NCBI GenBank assembly: GCA_017935745.1
Contig: JAGBGX010000012.1
Coordinates: 186,001 to 250,000, forward strand
Direction of reading: 5' to 3'
Length of the DNA stretch: 64,000 bases
DNA from: Treponema sp.
GTDB taxonomy: Bacteria > Spirochaetota > Spirochaetia > Treponematales > Treponemataceae
The position numbers and the translations under genes were made by a program. Positions 42,487 to 49,683 of the stretch are shown here, piece by piece. The notes under the pieces are model-generated. The model was not told the origin of the DNA. It searched no databases and saw only the letters and a list, made by a program, of their open reading frames with translations. Position 1 is the stretch's first letter; each line of letters starts with the position of its first letter.

Positions 42487-42520
42487 GAATTCAGAAATTT
42501 TTTTCATACAGAGGAAGAAA

Positions 42521-43723
42521 ATGATCAGTTATCTGGCCGGTGTCTGCTCATCGGCGCTTTCAATTATCTTTATTATCTTTATAATCGGAGCACTGGGCTT
42601 TATGCTGGGAGGAATCAGCGTAAAGGGCATTTCGCTCGGAACCGCGGGCGTGCTTATCGTAGCGCTTGCATACGGTGTCCTCATTCACTACGTTCCGCAG
42701 TTTTCAATAGGGAAAACCGAAATAACGCTCTGGAGCGCAGTGGAAAAGTCACGGTTCAGCCTTGTCTCCAACATAGGCACCGCGCTTTTTGTAACCGCAG
42801 TCGGTCTCATCGCCGGGCCAAAATTCTTCAGGACGTTCAACAGAAAATCGCTTGCATACCTTCTGCTCGGAGTCATAATCATCGCCCTGGGCGGAATAAC
42901 GGCAGTCATCTGCGTAAAGTGCGACAAGAGCCTTTCTTCAGAAATGGCGGCAGGTCTTCTGACTGGCGGACTGACAAGCACACCGGGTTTTTCAGCCGCA
43001 AAAGAAGTTCCCGGAGTTGACCAGGATGCCATAAGCGCAGGCTACGGCATTGCATACCTCTACGGAGTATTGGGAGTCGTCCTCTTTGTTCAGCTTGTGC
43101 CGAAAATTCTCAGGATTGACATTGCAAAGGAGCGGGAGCATTTTGTCGCAGCAAATTCCGTCATAATCCCCGAGCCGGCGCAAAAGCTTATCCAGCTTGA
43201 GGAATTCGGATTCTTTCCGTTCTTTCTTGCTGTGGCATTCGGCTGCATTATCGGAGCTGTCAAAATTCCCCGGCTGAACTTTTCCCTCGGAAATTCAGGC
43301 GGAACGCTTGTCGCAGGGCTTATAGTCGGACATTTCGGGCGCGTCGGAAAGCTTGACTGCCGCATTTCCAAGCAGACGCTGAACTTTATGCGCGAGCTGG
43401 GGCTTGTACTGTTCCTGATTGGAGCCGGAGTGCCCGGCGGCGTGAATTTTGTGTCGAATGTAAAGATTTCGTACTTTATCTACGGCGCAATCATGACAAC
43501 TGTTCCGATGGTTGCCGGATACCTGATTGCGCGCTATATATTCAAGCTCAGCATCTTCAACAACCTCGGCTCAATCACGGGCGGAATGACAAGCACACCC
43601 GCGCTCGGCACTCTGATTGCCACCGCAGGAACGGACGAAGTCTCATCAGCTTACGCGGCAACATATCCGCTTGCCCTTGTCTCTGTCGTCCTTGTGTCAA
43701 AAATTCTAGTGATGCTTTTCTGA
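42521..43723 (+). CDS. AspT/YidE-like putative transporter
   Basis: The 400-residue membrane protein has two related halves, each with a GG-TSTP motif: AGLLTGGLTSTPGFSAAKEV and LGSITGGMTSTPALGTLIAT. This duplication and the GTALFVTAVGLIAGP segment mark the aspartate:alanine exchanger (AAE) family. The cytoplasmic TrkA_C-type domains of YidE/YbjL are absent, as in shorter members. The substrate is unknown; an amino or dicarboxylic acid is likely. It has its own promoter and is followed by a GC hairpin. Confidence 0.85.
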   Translation: MISYLAGVCSSALSIIFIIFIIGALGFMLGGISVKGISLGTAGVLIVALAYGVLIHYVPQFSIGKTEITLWSAVEKSRFSLVSNIGTALFVTAVGLIAGPKFFRTFNRKSLAYLLLGVIIIALGGITAVICVKCDKSLSSEMAAGLLTGGLTSTPGFSAAKEVPGVDQDAISAGYGIAYLYGVLGVVLFVQLVPKILRIDIAKEREHFVAANSVIIPEPAQKLIQLEEFGFFPFFLAVAFGCIIGAVKIPRLNFSLGNSGGTLVAGLIVGHFGRVGKLDCRISKQTLNFMRELGLVLFLIGAGVPGGVNFVSNVKISYFIYGAIMTTVPMVAGYLIARYIFKLSIFNNLGSITGGMTSTPALGTLIATAGTDEVSSAYAATYPLALVSVVLVSKILVMLF

Positions 43724-43780
43724 ACCTGATTCCCGCCGCAGCAAGATGAATCATCTTGAGCCAGTTTCTGCGGTCTTACA

Positions 43781-43802
43781 CAGCCGCCGCTAACGGCGGC
43801 TG
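43781..43802 (+). terminator. GC-rich hairpin after the transporter gene
   Basis: CAGCCGCCG pairs perfectly with CGGCGGCTG around CTAA. TTCTTGCC follows, a weak T run, so it is a possible rather than certain terminator. Confidence 0.5.
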
Positions 43803-43876
43803 TTCTTGCCTGCGAGCAAAAATGCCAGACAAAGCAAAAGCTATCCGCGCCAGTCTGTGCAATTTCCTTTCAGCAC

Positions 43877-43907
43877 AAAAAAGGCTTCACCATAAACGGC
43901 GAAGCCT
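43877..43907 (-). terminator. Rho-independent terminator after tRNA-Glu
   Basis: On the minus strand AGGCTTC and GAAGCCT pair, with inner CC/GG pairs, and six T follow. It lies 4 bases past the tRNA 3' end. Confidence 0.85.
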
Positions 43908-43910
43908 GAG

Positions 43911-43982
43911 CATCTCCTACGGGAATTGAACCCATGTTGTCGGGATGAAAACCCGATGTCCTAACCACTAGACGAAGGAGAC
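43911..43982 (-). tRNA. tRNA-Glu (anticodon UUC)
   Basis: The minus strand folds into a complete cloverleaf. The acceptor stem is GTCTCCT/AGGAGAT, with a G-T pair at the end. The D arm is GTC..GAC with AGTGGTTAG loop. The anticodon arm is TCGGG, loop TTTTCAT, CCCGA with anticodon TTC. The T arm is ATGGG, loop TTCAATT, CCCGT. The discriminator is G and CCA is not encoded. A TTGACA box lies upstream at 44042-44037 and a strong terminator follows. Length is 72 bases. Confidence 0.95.
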
Positions 43983-44060
43983 AAAACCTGCTGCATTTCT
44001 GCAAGACGAATATAGCTTATCATTTTGCTGCCATAGTGTCAAGAGCAAAAAGCCAGTTTT

Positions 44061-45317
44061 TCACATTCCCATATCAAATTTCTGCACAAGCCGGGATTTC
44101 AGTCCTTTGACTTCCTCATCCTCCATTCCCAGCCGCATAGCGCTGTTCACATCAGCCATAGCCGCCGCATACTCGCCGAGACTGTACAGCGAAAGAGCGC
44201 GCCGGTAATAAACATGGCTCTGAAATGAATTGACTGCCAGCGACCTGTCAAAGCATTCCACAGCTTCCCGGTGCCTGTCCTGCACAGAACAGACAATGCC
44301 TTCGTAATACATGGAGCGGAAACTCTTCGGATCAAGCGCAATGCTCGTCCTGAAGTCGCCCAGAGCCTCCTCGTACAGATTCTGCGCAAAATAGGCCATC
44401 CCGCGGTGCTTGTAAATGACGCTCAGCACAACATCGGAAGGCTTGGGAGACGCATGCACAATCTGCGTGTAAATTTCAATTGCCCGCTCAAAATTCCCGA
44501 CATTATGCTCATGCAACGCTGAAAGCACAAGATCGTCTATGCTTTCCTGAACAGCAGAGTCTTCCTGCCGCGCGGATTCCTGAGCCTTGGCGCCCGCAGC
44601 TCCGCCTGAAAGCTGCTGCGAAAGCTCGTCAGCCTTTTCATAAAACGTATTCCGCCGCGTTCCAAGCTCCGACTGAAGCCGCTTCTGGTAGTCGCGGATT
44701 TCCTGAAAGATGATGTCTGCCAGAGACAGGCTCGCGTTGATGGCTGCAAGCTTCCTGCGCAGCGGTGTGTCAAACGGATTGAATTCAGACTTATAGACAA
44801 GCTCATGCTCCACTTCCGCCCAGGCATCCTGCAAAATCGTTCTTACCTGAATTTCACAGACAAGGTTTTCAGGAAGCGCCGGGGAACTGCTCACCTTCGG
44901 CATGCACTCCTTCGGAATGGCAACAAGAATGTGAACGGATTCATAGCCGAATTCCCGGAACGACTTTTCTGCGCCTTTGCGCTCGATTTCCCTGACATCA
45001 AAAGCTCCCTGCACCTGACGCTCAACAACAGCCAGATCCTCAACAAACGGACAGATAATCCGTATGCCGATCATGTCGGTCAGAGCCACAAGAGCTGACG
45101 ATTCCGCAGCCTCCCCGGCCTTCTGCCTCAGAACCTTTTTATAGTAGCTGCCGAATGATTTTATTCTGGTCTTATATGTCGGGTTTGATGACAGACGGAT
45201 TGTCTGCTTGAGAAGCGACTCTATGTTTCCAAGAATTTCAGAAAAAGCGGGAACATAAGATTCGTACTGTTTTTGCATTTCCCGCTTGTGTGGAAGCGCA
45301 TGGTTTTTACTGTCCAT
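44061..45317 (-). CDS. RelA/SpoT-domain (p)ppGpp synthetase with C-terminal TPRs
   Basis: The start is ATG 45317; a TTG 9 bases upstream is weaker. The 418-residue protein has the synthetase motifs TRIKSFGSYYKKVL, LTDMIGIRIICPFVEDL, YESVHILVAIP and LVCEIQVRTILQDAWAEVEH. No hydrolase HD domain precedes and no TGS/ACT domain follows. Instead, about 150 C-terminal residues form TPRs (AIEIYTQIVH, YEEALGDFRTSIALDPKSFR, REAVECFDRSLAVN). This is a small alarmone synthetase fused to a protein-interaction module. It would make (p)ppGpp or a related alarmone in response to a partner. It lies between flaA and tRNA-Glu. Confidence 0.85.
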   Translation of the reverse strand: MDSKNHALPHKREMQKQYESYVPAFSEILGNIESLLKQTIRLSSNPTYKTRIKSFGSYYKKVLRQKAGEAAESSALVALTDMIGIRIICPFVEDLAVVERQVQGAFDVREIERKGAEKSFREFGYESVHILVAIPKECMPKVSSSPALPENLVCEIQVRTILQDAWAEVEHELVYKSEFNPFDTPLRRKLAAINASLSLADIIFQEIRDYQKRLQSELGTRRNTFYEKADELSQQLSGGAAGAKAQESARQEDSAVQESIDDLVLSALHEHNVGNFERAIEIYTQIVHASPKPSDVVLSVIYKHRGMAYFAQNLYEEALGDFRTSIALDPKSFRSMYYEGIVCSVQDRHREAVECFDRSLAVNSFQSHVYYRRALSLYSLGEYAAAMADVNSAMRLGMEDEEVKGLKSRLVQKFDMGM

Positions 45318-45335
45318 AATGCCCAAAAACTGAAT

Positions 45336-45366
45336 AAAAAAAGACCGTCCAAACGGACGGCCTTTT
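45336..45366. terminator. Terminator after flaA (bidirectional hairpin)
   Basis: CCGTCC and GGACGG pair around AAAC. On the minus strand the hairpin is followed by TCTTTTTTT, so it should end the flaA transcript. Confidence 0.8.
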
Positions 45367-45392
45367 CAAGCTTTTACAGCCTGCTTCTGCGC

Positions 45393-46460
45393 CTATTCCT
45401 GCTCAGAAGCCTGTGCGTTAGAATCAGAGCCTTCTTCCAGTGATGAAGTGAATTCTGCTTCTGTCGCCATCTTTGTCTTTTCAATGTAGCGGTTCACCTG
45501 CTTGTTTCCGAAGCGGGCCATTTCTCCATTCTGGCGGTCGCGCTCTTTCTTTGTGATGATACCCCAGAGGTCTTCATCATCAATATCACGGTCAGAGGTA
45601 AGAATTGCGAGGTCATAGATAACCTTTACATCCTTGAAATAGCCGATAAAGTCAGAGCCGATGTCAGATGCATCGCGTGCAACCTGGAAGCCTGCAAACT
45701 TGACAAGCGGAATTCCGCGGGGATAAATCGGGTAGATTCTGATTTCACGTGTGCGGACTTCAGAAATATAGTCAGGGTTGTTCCAGATAAGTGTCTTCCA
45801 TCCGTCAAAGAACAGATTTCCCATAAGGTAGCGGCGCTCCACACCGTCTGTGTCCTCAAGAAGAACATAGAGCGCATGCGGATAGTTCATGCCCATCGTT
45901 GTTACAGCGATTGACTTGAGAGTGCCGACATTGCGCACAACTCCGTATCCGTCTTCAAAAAGGTACTTTCCTTTCTGCTCGTCTGTCTGCTCCTGGCGCT
46001 CACCGTTTTCGTCTGCGTCAGCAAGCACTTCATAAGCAGGAATGTCAAACGGCGGAACAATCTTTGCATTCGCGTTGTTTGCCCATGTGGGGAAAAGCAC
46101 GCGGACACCCATTACATTCTTTCCTGCGAAAGGAACATCTGCTGACTCTTTTACAGGAGCTGCTACTACCTGCGAAAGGGCAACAGCAACAGGATTCTGC
46201 GCAGATGAGTTAAGCTTGATTTCCCATTCTGGAAGCGCCAGAGAAGTCTTCATAAGCGTCTTCTGATCGCTTGTAAAAGATGCGCCGGCAGCAACAGAGT
46301 AATCCATGACAGTTCTGCCGTTCTGTGTTGGATTTCCATTTTCATCTGCAACAGTGTCTGCATCGAGCTGTGTAAAGTCGATGAGAACAGATTCTTTTGC
46401 AACAGCAAATGTGCCTGCCAAAATCATTGCAGCAACAGTTAAAAATAAAGTCCTCTTCAT
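45393..46460 (-). CDS. flaA: Flagellar filament outer layer (sheath) protein FlaA
   Basis: The 355-residue protein starts with a signal peptide (MKRTLFLTVAAMILAGTFA, cut near AVA). SVLIDFTQLDADTVADENGN then follows, with TVMDYSVAAGASFTSDQKTL, VMGVRVLFPTWANNANAKIV and WKTLIWNNPDYISEVRTREI. That is the spirochaete FlaA sequence. FlaA forms the sheath around the FlaB core of the periplasmic flagellum. It has its own promoter with AAAAGGAG as ribosome site and a terminator, which suits high expression. The upstream sugar-activation genes may glycosylate flagellar filament proteins. Confidence 0.95.
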   Translation of the reverse strand: MKRTLFLTVAAMILAGTFAVAKESVLIDFTQLDADTVADENGNPTQNGRTVMDYSVAAGASFTSDQKTLMKTSLALPEWEIKLNSSAQNPVAVALSQVVAAPVKESADVPFAGKNVMGVRVLFPTWANNANAKIVPPFDIPAYEVLADADENGERQEQTDEQKGKYLFEDGYGVVRNVGTLKSIAVTTMGMNYPHALYVLLEDTDGVERRYLMGNLFFDGWKTLIWNNPDYISEVRTREIRIYPIYPRGIPLVKFAGFQVARDASDIGSDFIGYFKDVKVIYDLAILTSDRDIDDEDLWGIITKKERDRQNGEMARFGNKQVNRYIEKTKMATEAEFTSSLEEGSDSNAQASEQE

Positions 46461-46504
46461 TAGAAGCTCCTTTTAATACATATATGATGTAGCCTTGTTC
46501 CTCT

Positions 46505-46533
46505 AGTATCTATGAAGAAAAGATTTTTGTCAA
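46505..46533 (-). promoter_or_regulatory. Promoter of flaA
   Basis: On the minus strand TTGACA (46533-46528) and GATACT (46510-46505) are 17 bases apart, a near-consensus sigma70 promoter. The leader is about 38 bases. Confidence 0.8.
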
Positions 46534-46566
46534 CTTAATTTTCGTTTTTTTTGCGTAAAACAGCGC

Positions 46567-47049
46567 TCACGAATGATCAGAAGACGGATTTTTTTCTTCA
46601 AATACAATCTTTCCATCTATATACACATAAATTGCATCAATATTTGTGAAATTTTTCATAATGTTTTTCCTGAGCAGCGCGACATTCCTGCGCAGGCCGG
46701 AATTCCCGGGAACAGCATGCAGCGCATCTTTGGAAAGGCCGACATACAGGCTTTTTCCGTCAAGAAAGCAGAATTCTGTCCTTGTTTCCTCGGAAAACAG
46801 CGGCCGGAGCCTGTTTGTGACCGGGCCTAAAATCAAGTCGTCCACAAACGCCCTGATGCTGCTGTCAATGCTGCCGCGGCGGGCGGAACGGCGGGCTTCT
46901 GTGCAAAGCCTGCCTGAGTCATACGATTCGTAGAAAAAAAGCTGCCTGTCAAAGCGGCCCGAAGCAAAAAATGATGCCGCGGAAACTATCAGGGAGCCGA
47001 AAAAAATGCCCGCGCAGATCAGCGCATACAGTCTGGAACTGGACTTCAT
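46567..47049 (-). CDS. GerMN domain protein
   Basis: The 160-residue protein has an N-terminal membrane anchor or signal (LYALICAGIFFGSLIVSAAS). One domain follows, with SSIRAFVDDLILGPVTNRLR, EFCFLDGKSLYVGLSKDALH and RRNVALLRKNIMKNFTNIDA, the GerMN pattern. GerMN domains occur in spore germination proteins and in many non-sporulating bacteria, often near cell-wall amidases. It directly follows the amidase gene with no gap, so the two probably work together in the periplasm. Confidence 0.8.
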   Translation of the reverse strand: MKSSSRLYALICAGIFFGSLIVSAASFFASGRFDRQLFFYESYDSGRLCTEARRSARRGSIDSSIRAFVDDLILGPVTNRLRPLFSEETRTEFCFLDGKSLYVGLSKDALHAVPGNSGLRRNVALLRKNIMKNFTNIDAIYVYIDGKIVFEEKNPSSDHS

Positions 47050-48084
47050 TTAATTTCCTGTGAATCCGCGCGTTCTCTCAAAATTTGTCACGAATTCCTG
47101 AAGCCCATTATATATGCCGAGAGCCAGTTTCTGCAAGTACTTTTCATCGCTGAGCAGCAGCCCTTCGCTTTTGTTCGTGAGGAAGCCCAGCTCTATGAGG
47201 ACGCTCGGCATCTTGGAATTGCGGCAGACAAACCACTCCTCTTCCTTGATGCCGCGGGCCTTGCTGAGGGAGCCGACCTGGGAGGAAATTCCGTTCATGA
47301 TAAAGCGCGCCATGAGGATGGATTCGGTTGTGTACTCTTCCTCAGTCATGCTGTTCAGAATTGGAAGTATGGAAGCCTCTTCGCCTGCCGGCTGAGAGCT
47401 GAGAACCTGCCTGCGGTACTCAGGCGAAAGGTACCAGACTTCAAACCCGGTCACGCTTTCGTTAAAGCTTGAATTGACATGGACGGACACATACAGAATC
47501 GCCTCGTTTTCCTTGAGCTTCACGGAATTGGCAATCTCGGTGCGCTGCGCAAGCGTGAGGAAAACGTCCGTGCTGCGCGTCATGAGGATATTCTTGTCAG
47601 GGTACGCCTTTTTCAGATAGTCGCGCAGCTTCAGCGAGACGCTCAGGTTTACGTCCTTTTCAACAACCTTGATCTTTTTTCCGCCTGAACTGTGCGATGC
47701 GCTTGCCCCCGGATCTTTTCCGCCATGGCCGGGATCAATCAGGATTGCGCCGATTCTGTACGGATTCTCAGGGCTTTCCGTCCTGAAGAAATTCTCGGCG
47801 GACTGGAAAAAGGACTGGGAAGCGACAAGCGTTCCGCCGGAAAGGAACGGAGCCTTTTCAAAGACAACAGTGCGGTAGTCCTGAAGCACAAAGCTGTCTC
47901 CTGCCCGGAACGAAATGCGGTGCCCGTTTTTTTCAGCCATGCCGGAAAGCGTCATCGGATCCCAGTAGACTGTCATTCCCGCTTTCCGCGCGCTCTGGAG
48001 AAAGTCAACATGGCCCTGGGGAACGGCAAGAACCGCCCGCATGCACATAACAAGCACAGCAGCCGCAGCCAGCTTAGCTTTCAT
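47050..48084 (-). CDS. N-acetylmuramoyl-L-alanine amidase (AmiC/Amidase_3)
   Basis: The start is set at ATG 48084 (MKAKLAAAAVLVMCMRAVLA, a signal peptide) after GGAGG; it overlaps the ATP-grasp stop by 11 bases. The catalytic domain reads IGAILIDPGHGGKDPGAS with the first zinc ligand, VVEKDVNLSVSLKLRDYL with the Glu ligand, ILMTRSTDVFLTLAQRTEIA, ILYVSVHVNSS with the His ligand, and MPSVLIELGFLTNKSE with the catalytic Glu. It cleaves the amide bond between MurNAc and the stem peptide in the periplasm. The length of 344 is normal. Confidence 0.92.
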   Translation of the reverse strand: MKAKLAAAAVLVMCMRAVLAVPQGHVDFLQSARKAGMTVYWDPMTLSGMAEKNGHRISFRAGDSFVLQDYRTVVFEKAPFLSGGTLVASQSFFQSAENFFRTESPENPYRIGAILIDPGHGGKDPGASASHSSGGKKIKVVEKDVNLSVSLKLRDYLKKAYPDKNILMTRSTDVFLTLAQRTEIANSVKLKENEAILYVSVHVNSSFNESVTGFEVWYLSPEYRRQVLSSQPAGEEASILPILNSMTEEEYTTESILMARFIMNGISSQVGSLSKARGIKEEEWFVCRNSKMPSVLIELGFLTNKSEGLLLSDEKYLQKLALGIYNGLQEFVTNFERTRGFTGN

Positions 48085-49648
48085 CAGCAGCCTCCGCCGA
48101 ATCGGCATAATACAGAATGCCCTGAACGCCGCCCCGCTCAAGGCAGCTCCAGAATTTCCGCGCGTCAAACGCAGGATGGACAGGACACAGCCGGTCAAAC
48201 AGGGCAAGCGACTGCCTTACGGTACGGAAGTTCCAGTCCCGCTGTCCCTCGGAAGCCGCCATAATGCAGCTTGGAACGCATTCCTGCACAGATTCATTTT
48301 CCTGCACCGCAGGATTTTTTTCAAGCTCCTGAAGCAGGCCGGAAGCTGCGGAAGAAAAGTCGTATGCGCTGCGGGGAAAGCCCTGCTCCCCGGGAAGCTC
48401 TTTCCTGCTGAGAAACTGCTCTGTCCGGCTGCACCGAGGCTCCAGACGCAGCACGATGCAGGCGGCAGCTGACTCGGCGGCGGAAACAGCAAGGCTGCGG
48501 CTTTCAGAGCAGGAAATCACGTTGCCGCACTTTTCAACATTGTTCCGGGGGAATTCAACACGGCTCCCCTCCTTCACCCTGAAAAATATGTTCTGAACAA
48601 ACGGGGCGGCATGAGCGCTTTCTTCCCCGTATATTTTTTTCACTGTGCCCGGAATGGAAATAAAGGCACGCTCGCAGCTTGTCCGCACAGACGGAATTTC
48701 CTGCCCGCAGGAAAATTCAGGAGGAAGACCGAGCGCGATTTTCATGGCTTCCTTTGTGAGGAAACAGCCTGAGGAATACGGAAAAGTCCAGCCTGACATA
48801 TATCCGCCTGAAAGCCTGGCGGCAATCTCGCCGATCATGGGGCCGCGTTCAGTGTACTTTACATCACCCTTTGCAACGCCGTCTGTAAGGCCGAGCGCAC
48901 GCACTGCGTCAGAAAAGACCTGTATAATCTGCGCTTTCTGTTCGCCTGAAACAGACGAAGGCATAGTATGCCCAAGCTCGACAAAGTACGGCTCAAAAAA
49001 AATGTGCCGGTCCGCAAAGCCTGCGACTGTGACAGTTCCGTTTGTGACAAGCGCATCGATGGAAAATTCGGCTCCTTCCATGTAGTCTTCGACAACCGCC
49101 TTTTTTTCCCGCGAGAACCGCACAGCTTCCCTGAGCGCCAGAACAAGCTCCTCATGATTCCTGACAAGGCGGCAGCCGCGCGCTCCCATATTGTCAACAG
49201 GCTTTACAACCTTCGGAAAGCACAGCGGCTCTGTTTTTCCCTTTTCAGCACGGGCAATATAGGATTCATCGGCTTCAAAAAAATCAGGAGAAGGAATTCC
49301 GTTTTTCTGAAAGCACCTGCGCATCAGTATTTTGTTGCTCGCGTTCAAAGCGGCCTGAAAACGGTGGCTCTGCAAGCCGCACCGCTCTGCGGCATACGAA
49401 ACGGAGGCCGAGAAGTCGGTTCCCGCTGTGAATACGGCCCGCAGGCTGTCTCCGAGGGAAAGCGCGAATTCTGCAATGGACTCCCTGTCCTTCAGATCAA
49501 TGCGCTCAAACCGGTCGGCAAACGGAACGCACACCGCGTCTGGATTTGCATCTATGACAAGCGCCTTGTATCCAAGCTCCTGCGCCGCTTCAACAGCCGG
49601 ACGCTGCATCAGTCCGCCGCCTAAAATCAAAACATACTGTTCACTCAT
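48074..49648 (-). CDS. ATP-grasp ligase, substrate unknown
   Basis: The 524-residue protein begins YVLILGGGLMQRPAVEAAQE, then LGYKALVIDANPDA, the pre-ATP-grasp fold. It continues with CFPKVVKPVDNMGARGCRLV, VVEDYMEGAEFSIDALV and GPMIGEIAARLSGGYMSGW, the ATP-grasp core. The last ~150 residues are a variable extension. The enzyme forms an amide or similar bond at ATP cost. Between the SpsF-type fusion gene and the amidase in one operon, it may attach an acyl or amino-acid group to a sugar used on flagellar filaments or the envelope. Confidence 0.8.
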   Translation of the reverse strand: MSEQYVLILGGGLMQRPAVEAAQELGYKALVIDANPDAVCVPFADRFERIDLKDRESIAEFALSLGDSLRAVFTAGTDFSASVSYAAERCGLQSHRFQAALNASNKILMRRCFQKNGIPSPDFFEADESYIARAEKGKTEPLCFPKVVKPVDNMGARGCRLVRNHEELVLALREAVRFSREKKAVVEDYMEGAEFSIDALVTNGTVTVAGFADRHIFFEPYFVELGHTMPSSVSGEQKAQIIQVFSDAVRALGLTDGVAKGDVKYTERGPMIGEIAARLSGGYMSGWTFPYSSGCFLTKEAMKIALGLPPEFSCGQEIPSVRTSCERAFISIPGTVKKIYGEESAHAAPFVQNIFFRVKEGSRVEFPRNNVEKCGNVISCSESRSLAVSAAESAAACIVLRLEPRCSRTEQFLSRKELPGEQGFPRSAYDFSSAASGLLQELEKNPAVQENESVQECVPSCIMAASEGQRDWNFRTVRQSLALFDRLCPVHPAFDARKFWSCLERGGVQGILYYADSAEAADES

Positions 49649-49683
49649 TTCCCTTTTATTTTCGACAGAAAGAAATGCGCATG

